From NCBI GenBank assembly GCA_021734255.1, contig JAIPJM010000001.1, forward strand, positions 124,001 through 188,000: a DNA stretch of 64,000 bases, in the 5' to 3' direction. Position 1 is the stretch's first letter. Every line of letters starts with the position of its first letter. Under the pieces are notes generated by a model. That model was given only the letters and a program-made list of their open reading frames with translations. It did no database searches and had not been told where the DNA came from. Made by a program: the position numbers and the translations under genes. Positions 26,643-36,332 of this stretch are shown here, piece after piece. Origin of the DNA: Fidelibacterota bacterium. Its GTDB lineage: Bacteria > Fidelibacterota > UBA8477 > JABMPR01.

Positions 26643-27038
26643 TTAGGAGGGAGATCCATGCCTGAGCTCAAATCCGCGAGTGATAACATAAGCGATCAAG
26701 GCAAATATAAAGAATACGAGTAACAGCCAGGCCGTACTTTGAAGTGTCCCAATGATCGTACGATAGACTTCCAGGACCCAGCGCTCTGAATTCAGGACGA
26801 TGACCTCCAGGTCCTTGCTCTGCCGGGTGATGTATTTCTCAAGATCCCAGACTCGAACCCCTCCAGAAACGCCAACCACGACAATGGCAAAGGAGATATA
26901 ACGATTCCAGGCACCGCTTATGTCGGTTGAAACGATCCTCCCAAGAATACGATCGATGGGGTTTTGAAACAAACGAACCACGATGAAGCTGCAGGCCAGT
27001 GCGATGAAAAACGTGATGAGCAATAATGTAACAAACAT
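26643..27038 (-). CDS. Small membrane protein of unknown function
   Basis: 131 aa with three predicted spans: residues about 2-23, 48-64 and 102-122. A basic loop (WDLEKYITRQSKDLEVIV) separates the second and third spans. No family recognised. GGAGG precedes the ATG. Adjacent to the SGNH hydrolase on the same strand and divergent from gltS. Confidence 0.7.
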   Translation of the reverse strand: MFVTLLLITFFIALACSFIVVRLFQNPIDRILGRIVSTDISGAWNRYISFAIVVVGVSGGVRVWDLEKYITRQSKDLEVIVLNSERWVLEVYRTIIGTLQSTAWLLLVFFIFALIAYVITRGFELRHGSPS

Positions 27039-27196
27039 AGCTCCTCCTTGTGTTGAATGTTGGTGAATCTAAGCCATCCCGACACTGATTCAAAGGTCAG
27101 GCATCCTCTTTCCCGTTGTAAATATTGTTTCTGACAAGTAACATGGATGCCAGGATAACCTTTTTTAACACATTTGAACACAACAGGTAGGTGAAC

Positions 27197-28612
27197 ATGA
27201 ACTTCCCCTGGGCTTTATTTCTGGATCTTGGTGTCATTTCAATCGCGCTTATCATTGCAACTGCCATCAGAGCCAATTTTACATTCTTCCAAAAATTTCT
27301 GATTCCCAACTCACTCACAGCCGGTTTTCTGCTCCTCCTTTTCTACAACTATCTGGCGCCGTACGTCGGTATGTCTGATGTGGGACTGGGTGCCATCGTG
27401 TACCACCTGCTGAGCATCTCGTTTGTGGCCATGAGCCTGAGGAAGTCCACCTTTAAAAAGAAAAAAGGCAGCCGAGGCGTGTTTGGAACCTCGATCACTA
27501 TTATTTCACAGTATTCTCTGCAGTCTCTGGTGGGACTACTGCTGACCTTCTTTTTCATCAGCACCTTTATCAAGGATCTTTTTCCGGCGTTTGGCTTTTT
27601 TATGCCCCTGGGCTTTGCCCTGGGACCAGGTCAAGCCTATGCAATTGGAGAAGGCTGGGTAGCCATGGGGTTTGAAGGCGCTCCGGATGTCGGGCTTACT
27701 TTCGCAGCTATCGGATATATGTTCGCTGCGTTTGCCGGGGTTTACCTGATCAATCTGGGCGTCAGAAAAGGCTGGATAGACAAATCTCAGGTCGAGGAAG
27801 TGAAATCCAGGCAACTGCGAACGGGAGTTATGGGTCGCGAAGAAGCTTTAAGATGCGGCTCTAAGCTGACCACTGAATCTGAAGCCATTGATGCTGCCAG
27901 TTACAACATGGCAGTTGTGCTCAGTGTTTATTTCCTGGCTTTTCTGCTCTTGAAGGGTCTTGGATATCTGCTTGGCTTCGCTGGAAACCTTGGCAATGAC
28001 CTGGCCGTGAATCTCTGGGGCATCAGTTTCGTTTTTGCCGCCATGGTCGCCCTGTTGGTGAAAACCGTCATGACCAAGATGGGTGTGGAACATGCACTGG
28101 ATAACGGAGCCCTGACCCGGGTCGCCGGAAACAGTGTCGACATTATGGTCGCAGCTGCAGTGGGCGCCATTTCTCTGACCGTCGTTGCCCAATACTGGCT
28201 TCCCATTCTTATTGTTGCCGTCATTGGCGGATCGATCACCTTTATTACCGTTCTCTGGCTCTCCTCACGGATCTTTGATGATTTCAAGTTTCACCGGGCA
28301 CTGATCATTTTTGGGGCCTGTACGGGTACCATGCCAACAGGGTTAGCCTTATTAAGGGTTATTGATCCTGATTTCGAAACACCAGTGGCCACGGACTACA
28401 TGTACTCTTCGGCTATAACCTTTTTTCTGGTGATCCCCTTCATCCTTTCCATCAATCTGCCAGCATACAGTATTACCAAGAATAACCCCATGTTATTCTG
28501 GGCCGCTATCGGTGTAGCCCTGGCTTATGGTTTGTTTGTTTTGATCTCACACCGCATCATTGGAAAGAAGCAAGCCTTCGCAAAATTTACGCAGCTATGG
28601 TATGAGGATTAA
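27197..28612 (+). CDS. gltS: Sodium/glutamate symporter, GltS family
   Basis: 471 aa from the ATG at 27197; the track GTG lies two codons upstream, inside the AGGTAGGTG ribosome-binding region. It has roughly ten transmembrane helices. The first family block is FQKFLIPNSLTAGFLLL; a reentrant-loop-like GFFMPLGFALGPGQAYAIG lies at mid-protein and GACTGTMPTGLALLRVIDP in the second repeat. It imports glutamate or a related dicarboxylate with Na+. Confidence 0.86.
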   Translation: MNFPWALFLDLGVISIALIIATAIRANFTFFQKFLIPNSLTAGFLLLLFYNYLAPYVGMSDVGLGAIVYHLLSISFVAMSLRKSTFKKKKGSRGVFGTSITIISQYSLQSLVGLLLTFFFISTFIKDLFPAFGFFMPLGFALGPGQAYAIGEGWVAMGFEGAPDVGLTFAAIGYMFAAFAGVYLINLGVRKGWIDKSQVEEVKSRQLRTGVMGREEALRCGSKLTTESEAIDAASYNMAVVLSVYFLAFLLLKGLGYLLGFAGNLGNDLAVNLWGISFVFAAMVALLVKTVMTKMGVEHALDNGALTRVAGNSVDIMVAAAVGAISLTVVAQYWLPILIVAVIGGSITFITVLWLSSRIFDDFKFHRALIIFGACTGTMPTGLALLRVIDPDFETPVATDYMYSSAITFFLVIPFILSINLPAYSITKNNPMLFWAAIGVALAYGLFVLISHRIIGKKQAFAKFTQLWYED

Positions 28613-28690
28613 TACCAGACTGAATCAATAGAACGAGCTTATTGAGTCTAAGCATTCGGGTAGCAATCATGCTGTCCGATCTGTCTATTA

Positions 28691-29309
28691 ATGGATAACA
28701 CATTCCGATTGAACCGGGTTCTTCTTCTGCTGACACTCCTTGCTGTGGGTGGTAATGCACAAAACCTGGACTTTATCACCCGCCATGTTCCCGGTCCAAA
28801 CCAGGGCTTGGGTGGTGCAGGAATTGGCTCAGCCCAAGGAATCTCTGCTCTCGATATCAATCCGGCAGGTCTTGCGGTTATTAAGGGTACTTCAGTGAGT
28901 GCATCCATGTCTGGCCACCTTCATACCTATTCTCTTATCAATGAAAGAAAGGAAGAGGCGCTTACCCGTATCTTCAAGTGGAATAAGCTCAGCCAGACAG
29001 TGAACCGGGTAGCACTTAGACCCGATGCCCGTTCGGATGGGCTACACGTTCACCCCGCAAGCTTATAGCTCTCTCGTTACACACCAGCCTGTTGGAGAAA
29101 CGGCCATGTGGGCGTTTAAGAAACAAATTATCAAACATGTATTGAGTGTTGGCACCGGGGGGCAGTTACGCCTGGGCCAGTTGAATATCAGTGCTCACTA
29201 TTCATGGCTGCGCTGGCACCATGATCTGTATACCTATATTACGGTGGGGGAATCCTATGTGGAGCGGGAGATCTCGATCAGATTGAACTGGATCTATTCC
29301 CCGACCTGA
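28691..29309 (+). pseudogene. Remnant of a PorV-like outer-membrane barrel gene (internal deletion and frameshift)
   Basis: The 5' ORF (28691-29068) starts with a signal peptide and the typical front of the family, PNQGLGGAGIGSAQGISALDINPAGLA. It then shifts frame, and the last 18 residues read as nonsense. The 3' part continues in another frame with barrel-like sequence (MGYTFTPQAYSSLVTHQPVG ... REISIRLNWIY). About 200 aa in total is far shorter than usual family members (300-400 aa), so the middle of the barrel seems deleted. Probably non-functional. Confidence 0.7.
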
Positions 29310-29448
29310 TCCTTGTCCTCTGCTTCATCAATCTTTTTGTTCTTGCGGAGACCAATGCCGACTCCAATGACCAGACCAAGTCAGATATAATTCATTGGAC
29401 GTGCTTTTTTTGTTCAGATGGTTCCATCATGACATCCTTTCCTTGAGC

Positions 29449-31560
29449 TCAAGCGGTGTTACACATTTTCTCAATGTTCTTTTCTTCACCAAAGATCAGG
29501 AGTTGATCATTCGCAGTCAACGCCATGTCAGGCGTTGGAATGATGTTCTTCGACTCTTTGTTGTGACGGCGACGGACGAGCAGCACGTCTACCCCGTAAG
29601 CATTGCGGGCATTCACCGCTCTTAGCGTTTGGTTGATGAACATGGACGGTACATTGATCCTGGCAAGGTAGAACCCGGGAAGAACTTCCGTCTTTTCGTG
29701 GAAATGTTTCTGGATGTATTTCATGGATGCCGCAATAGCGCTGGCTGAATCTGCCTGGATCAGCAGGTCCTGATATTGGTTGACAATAGAATTTCGGTCC
29801 AGCTCACCGGTCAACAACTGGTTCTCGTCAACCACAGGTAAAGCCTCCAGATCCATTTCGGTCATTCGTCTTAAGGCTTCATGAATGGGCGTTGCATCAG
29901 TGATGACTTCAACAGAGGCATTCATGATATCTTCTGCCACAACGTCTTTAGGCACATCTTCATAATGATTTAAATAGCGCCGCACGGAGGATTGTGTGAT
30001 AATTCCCTTCAGAGCGCCTGACTCAGTTTTCACATAAATATTAGGAGCGGTAACCTTGGCCATTTTTTCCAGTAGTTCCTCCAGCGGCATGTCTCCTCTG
30101 ACAGTATCTACGATACGGCGCTTCAAGGTGCTGATCTTGATCTTATCCAGCACATTCAGGTCTGCACCCCCGTGTATGTTGATGCCACGACGCTCAAGTT
30201 TGAGGGTGTAAATACTGGAGCCTTTTAACAGGCGGGAGGCCAGTACCATGGCGATAATGCTGGAGATCATCAGGGGCAGAATGACCGAATACTCGGTGGT
30301 CAACTCAAAGATGATCAAAACTGCTGTAACGGGTGCATGGGTGGTTGCAGCCACCATTGCTGCCATACCAACCAATGCATAGGCACCGCTTGGTGCCGTA
30401 ATTTCGGGGAAGAAACTATGAAAGATGATGCCAACAGCACCCCCCAGCATGGACCCAATGAACAGAGAGGGTGCAAAAACGCCGCCTGAAGCACCAAAGC
30501 CCATGGAAAGACTGGTTGCAATGATCTTGGCAAAGACCAACAAAAGGGCCATTCCAAAGAGCATATTCCCTCCCAGGACAGCTTCCATGGTCTCATAACC
30601 AACGCCCAGTACATGGGGTAAATAGATGGCAATGGAACCAAGTAATGCACCGCCCAGCAAGCCCTTCAAAAGAACGGGAGCCTTCCAGGCATCGAAAATG
30701 TCCTCACTTTTGTAAAGGGTGCGCACAAAGATCCAGGCAACCACACCGGTCAGTAATCCAAGCACGATATAAAAAATGATCTCCACAGGTGATTGGAGTA
30801 AATAGGTCGGCGGCTCAAAAGCGGGGAAGTCGCCATAAATTGCCCGACTGATCACGGTACCAAAAACTGAAGCAATAATAATAGGGCCAATGGCAGCAGC
30901 ACTGAAATCGCCAAGAATGACCTCGGAAGCGAAGATGGCCCCAGCAATTGGTGCATTGAAAGTGGCGGCAATACCGGCAGCGGCACCACAGCCCAGAAAC
31001 GTTTTCATGCGTCGGGCGGAGACCTGAAATATTTGTCCGATAGTTGATCCAAAAGCTGATCCCACCTGGACAATAGGGCCCTCACGTCCCACAGAGGCAC
31101 CTGAAGCGATGGACAGGGCTGAAGCAACGGCCTTGACCACGACAATGCGCATGCGGATAAAACCATTCTGGGTGGCGACCGAATTCATGACCTCCGGAAC
31201 ACCGTGTCCTTTTGCTTCCGGAGCGAATCGATGAACGAACCAGGCAACCAGAGCCCCACCAACTGCGGGCGCTCCGATCTGAAGGTAAACCGGGGCTGCG
31301 ATCACAAGATCGATCAGCGGCCCTTTACCCCAAAACGCCAGTCGAAAGAGGTCGATGAGCATGCGAAACAGGGACGCCAGTCCACCAGCAGCAACTCCAA
31401 TGAGCATGGCCATGATGATGACAAACATCTGATCGAAGGATTTGATCTTGAACAGGGCATTCTGAAACCAGACGTAGCGTGAGCGTCTACGCTTCAACCG
31501 CCGTCGGAGGCGACCGATCTTTTCGGTTTTCAGGGATATATCGTGATTATCCAAAAGCAC
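29449..31560 (-). CDS. ClC-family chloride channel/antiporter with CBS pair and TrkA-C domain
   Basis: 703 aa. The ClC core (about 40-450) holds the anion-pathway motifs KGHGVPEVM, GREGPIVQVGSAFG (with the gating Glu) and GASGGVFAPSLFIGSMLG. Two CBS domains follow (about 485-605), then a TrkA-C/RCK_C-type module near the end (VLPGFYLARINVPSMF...NDQLLIFGEE). GTG start with AGGAAGA upstream. The regulatory domains suggest control by nucleotides or ions. Confidence 0.92.
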   Translation of the reverse strand: MLLDNHDISLKTEKIGRLRRRLKRRRSRYVWFQNALFKIKSFDQMFVIIMAMLIGVAAGGLASLFRMLIDLFRLAFWGKGPLIDLVIAAPVYLQIGAPAVGGALVAWFVHRFAPEAKGHGVPEVMNSVATQNGFIRMRIVVVKAVASALSIASGASVGREGPIVQVGSAFGSTIGQIFQVSARRMKTFLGCGAAAGIAATFNAPIAGAIFASEVILGDFSAAAIGPIIIASVFGTVISRAIYGDFPAFEPPTYLLQSPVEIIFYIVLGLLTGVVAWIFVRTLYKSEDIFDAWKAPVLLKGLLGGALLGSIAIYLPHVLGVGYETMEAVLGGNMLFGMALLLVFAKIIATSLSMGFGASGGVFAPSLFIGSMLGGAVGIIFHSFFPEITAPSGAYALVGMAAMVAATTHAPVTAVLIIFELTTEYSVILPLMISSIIAMVLASRLLKGSSIYTLKLERRGINIHGGADLNVLDKIKISTLKRRIVDTVRGDMPLEELLEKMAKVTAPNIYVKTESGALKGIITQSSVRRYLNHYEDVPKDVVAEDIMNASVEVITDATPIHEALRRMTEMDLEALPVVDENQLLTGELDRNSIVNQYQDLLIQADSASAIAASMKYIQKHFHEKTEVLPGFYLARINVPSMFINQTLRAVNARNAYGVDVLLVRRRHNKESKNIIPTPDMALTANDQLLIFGEEKNIEKMCNTA

Positions 31561-31633
31561 TCTTCCTGCAGGTCAGAGACCCGTTAATGTCGTGCTAAAA
31601 TACCTGATGGATATGCGGATGCAATGACTGCCT

Positions 31634-32050
31634 TCACTCATTGAGTGAATTCGGATCAATATTAGAACGGGTTCGCTTAACGCTGGAACGAAGGGACTTT
31701 TTTTTGAGCCGCCTTTCCTTGGAAGCGCGGGTGGGTCGAGTCGGCCGTCGCTTCTTCTGGGGGGTAGATGCCTTTTCAATGATTCGCTCCAGGCGCTTGA
31801 TCGCATCCAGCCGGTTTGCCTCCTGGTTCCTGAATCGTTTGGATGTGATGACAATGACCCCGGCGCTATTGATCCGTCGGTCACTCAGCGTGAGGATCTT
31901 TTCCTTGATCAGCTCAGGTAAACTGGAGTTCTGGCTGTCAAAGCGGAGTTGGATAGCGGTTGATGCTTTATTTACATGTTGTCCACCAGGTCCGCTGGCG
32001 CGAATGGCTTTAAATTCAAGTTCACCCTCTGGTATCTGGACGCCTGGCAT
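31634..32050 (-). CDS. arfB: Peptidyl-tRNA hydrolase ArfB (ribosome rescue factor)
   Basis: 138 aa, RF-1-like domain with the catalytic loop SGPGGQHVNK near residue 20 and the basic C-terminal tail (STPQKKRRPTRPTRASKERRLKKKS) that family members insert in the empty mRNA channel. Releases stalled peptides from ribosomes lacking a stop codon. Lies 8 bp after the FAH-family gene. Confidence 0.95.
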   Translation of the reverse strand: MPGVQIPEGELEFKAIRASGPGGQHVNKASTAIQLRFDSQNSSLPELIKEKILTLSDRRINSAGVIVITSKRFRNQEANRLDAIKRLERIIEKASTPQKKRRPTRPTRASKERRLKKKSLRSSVKRTRSNIDPNSLNE

Positions 32051-32058
32051 TGGGTAAC

Positions 32059-32910
32059 CTAGTTGATGCTGGTACTGAGCGCCCCAAGCGCCTGTAACTC
32101 CAGCTCGATAGTATCGCCGGATTTATATGCTGATGCTTTTTCAGCATTGATCGGTGAACCTGAGCAAAGTACATCTCCCGCCTGAACGCCGGTCTCTGAT
32201 GCGATCTGAAGCATATCGGCGAACCCATGGGACATTTTATTGAATCGTCCCTCCTGCTGGACCTGACCATTCAGCCGCAGTTGCATATCCAGACTCAAGC
32301 CCGTCCCCAGTTTATGGCTCTCCACTTCATCAGCGGTGACCATCCAGGGCCCCAGACCGGTGACTTTTCCAATCGCCAGGCCCCCTGTCTGGCTCACATC
32401 CTGCCAGTTGTTGACTGTGCAGTATCCGGCGATGGATGCCGGACCATTCTGCTTGTCCCTGGCGATGATGGCGGCCACTTCTCCCTGGGGTGCCAGACCA
32501 TTAACGGTTAAGGCTTGCCTGTGTCCCAGGAGTGTTTGCGTATTGCCAAAAGCGAAGTGAGAGATCGGGTTTTCCCCGAAAGCATTGAAGTGTCGTAAAG
32601 ACGGCGGATCGGGGATGGGGGCAAAGAAGACCACTTCTGTCTCAGGCAGGGAAATGGGCCGCTTATACACGGACAAGCCCTCAAGTTCGACAGAGAGGAA
32701 AGCTTCCTCCAGCTCTTTCAGAAGACGATATGACCGGCCCCAGTCTTCCAGGGCCAGCCTCATGGATGAGGCCAGATTCAGAAAGTCCTGAGCGCCTCGA
32801 TCCTCTTTCATCCACAGGGATGCCCGCATCACATCCACAACATGACCCCTGAGAAAAAAAGCCAACCGCGGCTCCATTCGCTGATCTAATCCATAAGAAA
32901 GTATCTTCAT
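32059..32910 (-). CDS. Fumarylacetoacetate hydrolase-family protein
   Basis: 283 aa. The C-terminal two thirds show the FAH fold, including AIIARDKQNG, IAGYCTVNNWQDV and AGDVLCSGSPIN in the usual order. Members are hydrolases, isomerases or decarboxylases acting on acylpyruvates. Some usual metal ligands (an E-x-E pair) are not obvious: the expected segment reads PQGEVAAII. Substrate unknown. Confidence 0.8.
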   Translation of the reverse strand: MKILSYGLDQRMEPRLAFFLRGHVVDVMRASLWMKEDRGAQDFLNLASSMRLALEDWGRSYRLLKELEEAFLSVELEGLSVYKRPISLPETEVVFFAPIPDPPSLRHFNAFGENPISHFAFGNTQTLLGHRQALTVNGLAPQGEVAAIIARDKQNGPASIAGYCTVNNWQDVSQTGGLAIGKVTGLGPWMVTADEVESHKLGTGLSLDMQLRLNGQVQQEGRFNKMSHGFADMLQIASETGVQAGDVLCSGSPINAEKASAYKSGDTIELELQALGALSTSIN

Positions 32911-33083
32911 AAACGCGTCCTATCTCCAATAATGAACACAAAGATAAGCAGCTTTAGTAAAAAAAGAGCATGGAAATAGCGGATCGAATCCCCGTGGATG
33001 TGCGTTATAGGTCACAGTATTCAACAGATACAGGCCTATATTCTAGGGAACATCGTGCCCAGGGCCGTGTTTGGATGTATCAG

Positions 33084-33689
33084 ATGAAACGAACGAAAAA
33101 CATAATGAGCGCCCTTTTACTCCTGCTTATCTCAGTCGGACTAAATGGACAATCTCAGGTCTTGAGAGTCGACACTGAGAACAGTATCATCGAATGGATG
33201 GGCAGTAAGGTAACCGGTCGACATACAGGTGTCATTGACCTCCAGGAAGGCCTTGTCGAATTTGAAAATGACCGGATAACCGGTGGTCGCTTCACTTTTG
33301 ACATGAGAAGCATTGAGAATACGGATATGCCCCCGGGTGAGCGGAGACAGAAACTGGAGACACATTTAAAAGCAGCTGACTTCTTTGATGTCGCCAAGTA
33401 TCCCACCGCTGTATTTCGAGTGATCTCAGCCACGCCATCCAGACTTGGGCTTCCCGGCGAAACGATCTATCAGATCAGTGGTGATCTTACCATAAAAGGG
33501 ATCACCCACGTGGTCAACTTTGAAGCTATTGTCAACCTCACTGACAAAATGGCAACGGCCAAAGGGGATATCGTTGTCGATAGAACCCGCTACAATATGA
33601 AGTATCGCTCCGGGAGTGTTTTCGATGGCCTGGGGGACCGAATGATCCATGATGATTTCAAGGTGAGTTTCAATCTGACCACGAAGTAA
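33084..33689 (+). CDS. YceI-family periplasmic protein
   Basis: 201 aa from the ATG at 33084, which gives a standard signal peptide (NIMSALLLLLISVGLNGQ); the track start at 32970 is too long. The lipocalin-like YceI fold is visible: SIIEWMGSKVTGRHTG, GGRFTFDMRSIENTD, KAADFFDVAKYPTAVFRV and GDLTIKGITHVVNF. Family members bind isoprenoid-type lipids. Confidence 0.92.
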   Translation: MKRTKNIMSALLLLLISVGLNGQSQVLRVDTENSIIEWMGSKVTGRHTGVIDLQEGLVEFENDRITGGRFTFDMRSIENTDMPPGERRQKLETHLKAADFFDVAKYPTAVFRVISATPSRLGLPGETIYQISGDLTIKGITHVVNFEAIVNLTDKMATAKGDIVVDRTRYNMKYRSGSVFDGLGDRMIHDDFKVSFNLTTK

Positions 33690-33727
33690 GCCCTTCTATC
33701 AAAACCATTTAGTAAGTTCTGGTTGGT

Positions 33728-33751
33728 AGTGGCGTTGCATGCAACGCCACT
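33728..33751. repeat. 24-bp perfect palindrome between yceI and recG
   Basis: AGTGGCGTTGCA followed directly by its reverse complement TGCAACGCCACT. As RNA it would give a hairpin with a minimal loop; no T-run follows. Possibly a weak terminator of yceI or a protein-binding site. Confidence 0.55.
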
Positions 33752-33831
33752 GTCTATGTGCCACCCCCGCCATCTATTGATTGAGACGCCTGGTCTTGCA
33801 TTCAAATTGACCAGCATTAAATTGATTTTAC

Positions 33832-35910
33832 ATGAAGCTGAATGCGGATATCCTCTCCCTGAAATACATGGGCTCAAAAAAAGCAGAGGTGCTTAACGAA
33901 ACAGGCATCTTTACGATCGCAGACCTGCTCGAGCACTATCCCCGCCGCTACCTGGATCGATCCACCATCAGCTATACCACCGATCTGCAAAAAGACATGC
34001 AGGCCACCGTTGTGGGCAAGGTGACCGGTACGCAGATGCGCCGTGGCCGGAGACGGGCTTATTTCGAGATGGTGGTGGCCGATGAACGCGGCTTTTTGAA
34101 ATGCCGTTGGTTCAATGGCGCCAAATGGATACAGAAACGCTTCAAGAAAGGCGATCTGGTTGCCGTCAGCGGCAAGGTCGATTTTTTCGGCGGTTTCCAG
34201 ATGGTGCATCCAGACTTTGATCTGCTTTCAGAGGATGGCAGTAATCCCATCAACACTGGCATCGTTGTTCCCCTCTACCCCTCTGGACAAAAATTACAAT
34301 CAGCCGGCTTAGACAGCCGCGGTTTTCGCAGGCTTATGAAGCCTCTGATCGAGTCCTTGAACGGGAAGATCCAGGAATTTTTGCCACAAGCCATTCTGGA
34401 GGGACAAAAACTTATCGGGCTGGAACAGGCCTTTAGGAACATTCACTTTCCGGAAAACCTGGATGAACTGAAACAAGCCCGACGCCGGATGAAGTTCAAC
34501 GAACTCTTCTTTATGCAGCTCCTGCTGGCAATTCGCCGTCAGGGCAAGGAAGAGACGGTAAAGGCAAATCGTTACACCGGTTATGGCGACTACCTCACCT
34601 CCCAGTATGGAAAACTACCTTTTGAGCTCACCGATGCCCAGAAACGCGTCATGGGTGAGATCTGGGATGACCTCAGGTCAAGCCACCCCATGAACCGACT
34701 CCTCCAGGGAGACGTGGGGTCTGGAAAGACGGTCATCAGCCTGCTGTCCGCCGCCATCGCGGCCGGAAACGGCTATCAGTCCGCCATCATGGCGCCCACA
34801 GAGATCCTGGCAGAACAGCACTTTAAAAATGCAGTAAGATTCTTTGAGGGAACGCCTCTCAGGGTGACCCTGCTGACCGGGTCACAGACGGCGGCTCAAA
34901 AGCGTGAGCTTTACAAGGCGATCCGGGAAGGCTATTACCATGTGATCATCGGAACCCACGCCTTGATCCAGGGAAAAGTGAAATTTGAAAAACTCCAGCT
35001 GGTGGTCATTGATGAGCAGCATCGCTTTGGTGTCCTGCAGCGGGGTGAACTCCTGGAGAAAGCGGGAGAAGCAGATGTTCTGGTGATGACAGCCACGCCC
35101 ATTCCGCGGACATTATCCATGACCATCTACGGCGATCTGGCCGTATCCATTATTGATGAATTACCGGCTGGCAGGCAGAAGATCCTGACGCGCAAGGTAG
35201 ATGTCCACACCCTGCCTAAGGTCTACGATTTTATCAGGGATGAGCTGAAAGTTGGTCGTCAAGCTTTTGTGGTCTATCCCCTCATCGAGGAATCAGAAAA
35301 GATCGACCTGGAGGCCGCCACCCAGGGATTTGAAAAACTGGCGGTCCATTTCAAGGGATATAAGACCGCGCTGCTCCATGGCCGTATGAAATCAGAGGAA
35401 AAAGATGGGATCATGCAGGCCTTCTCCCGGAATGAGATCCAGGTACTGGTCAGCACCACCGTCATCGAGGTCGGTATCGATATCCCCAACGCCACCATCA
35501 TGCTCATCGAGAACGCGGAGCGCTTTGGACTGGCACAACTCCATCAATTGAGAGGCCGGATCGGTCGTGGTGAGCATCGAGGGGTCTGTGTGCTGGTGCA
35601 CCGTAAACCAAACGAAGATTCTCTGGACCGGTTGAATATTATGGTGGAAACGCGAGATGGTTTTAAAATAGCAGAGGAAGATCTGAGGATCCGAGGAGCA
35701 GGCGACATCTTTGGCACGCGCCAATCCGGGCTCCCGGCCTTGAAGATCGCCAATATTCTTTATGACGGTGATATATTGAAACAGGCCAGACAGACAGCAT
35801 TTGACTTAGCCAAGGCTGACCCCCATCTTAGGAAGAGCGATCACAAAAATATTCGTGCGGTCATTCTGGATAAATATGCTGAGCTTTCCACGCTGGCCGG
35901 TATTGGATAA
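33832..35910 (+). CDS. recG: ATP-dependent DNA helicase RecG
   Basis: 692 aa, normal length. An N-terminal wedge/OB domain is followed by the helicase motor with QGDVGSGKTVIS (motif I), VVIDEQHRFGVLQR (motif II), VMTATPIPRTL (motif III), STTVIEVGIDIPNA and LHQLRGRIGRGEHRG (motifs V-VI). It remodels stalled replication forks and branched DNA. Confidence 0.97.
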   Translation: MKLNADILSLKYMGSKKAEVLNETGIFTIADLLEHYPRRYLDRSTISYTTDLQKDMQATVVGKVTGTQMRRGRRRAYFEMVVADERGFLKCRWFNGAKWIQKRFKKGDLVAVSGKVDFFGGFQMVHPDFDLLSEDGSNPINTGIVVPLYPSGQKLQSAGLDSRGFRRLMKPLIESLNGKIQEFLPQAILEGQKLIGLEQAFRNIHFPENLDELKQARRRMKFNELFFMQLLLAIRRQGKEETVKANRYTGYGDYLTSQYGKLPFELTDAQKRVMGEIWDDLRSSHPMNRLLQGDVGSGKTVISLLSAAIAAGNGYQSAIMAPTEILAEQHFKNAVRFFEGTPLRVTLLTGSQTAAQKRELYKAIREGYYHVIIGTHALIQGKVKFEKLQLVVIDEQHRFGVLQRGELLEKAGEADVLVMTATPIPRTLSMTIYGDLAVSIIDELPAGRQKILTRKVDVHTLPKVYDFIRDELKVGRQAFVVYPLIEESEKIDLEAATQGFEKLAVHFKGYKTALLHGRMKSEEKDGIMQAFSRNEIQVLVSTTVIEVGIDIPNATIMLIENAERFGLAQLHQLRGRIGRGEHRGVCVLVHRKPNEDSLDRLNIMVETRDGFKIAEEDLRIRGAGDIFGTRQSGLPALKIANILYDGDILKQARQTAFDLAKADPHLRKSDHKNIRAVILDKYAELSTLAGIG

Positions 35911-35919
35911 GGGGTTAGG

Positions 35920-36311
35920 ATGAGCAGGTTTGAATGGACAGAAGCGCTGGAGATCGACAAGGGGCAGATCGATGCGGACCACAAAAAACTGATCGAGATC
36001 GCTAATGAGATGGCCTGTCTTGACGATCTGGAAAATCAGGGTGAAGAATTGCGTCGCTCGATCCGCAAGCTCTACGAATATGTGAAAAACCATTTCACCA
36101 GGGAAGAAGCCTTCATGCTGGCTTTGGACTATCCAGGTAAGCAGAGCACAAGGATAAACATGCGGAGATCGTTAGGGGAATGAATGAGACCCTGAACAGT
36201 TCACACCACCTCATGGAGATACGCAACAAATTTTGCGAGTTAATGGATCACTGGGTCCTGGTTCATATCAGTCAGGAAGATAAGCGGATCCAGCGCTTCC
36301 TTTATCACTAG
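35920..36311 (+). pseudogene. Bacteriohemerythrin gene broken by a one-base frameshift
   Basis: Frame 1 gives MSRFEWTEALEIDKGQIDADHKKLI...HFTREEAFMLALDYPGK and then runs into a wrong frame. Dropping into another frame near 36139 restores the rest of the domain: AEHKDKHAEIV ... HWVLVHISQEDKRIQRFLYH, ending at TAG 36311. All expected di-iron ligands (His, His-x3-Glu, HxxxH, His/Asp) are recovered by adding one A in GGTAAGCAG. About 130 aa when repaired. Either a recent inactivation or a sequencing error. Confidence 0.8.
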
Positions 36312-36332
36312 CCCATCAGAGGATTTACACCC

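Noticed and set aside
29060-29070. Readthrough of TAG in the PorV-like gene (pyrrolysine or suppression)
   Set aside because: The sequence before the TAG is already out of frame, and the continuation is in another frame; a deletion with frameshift is sufficient.
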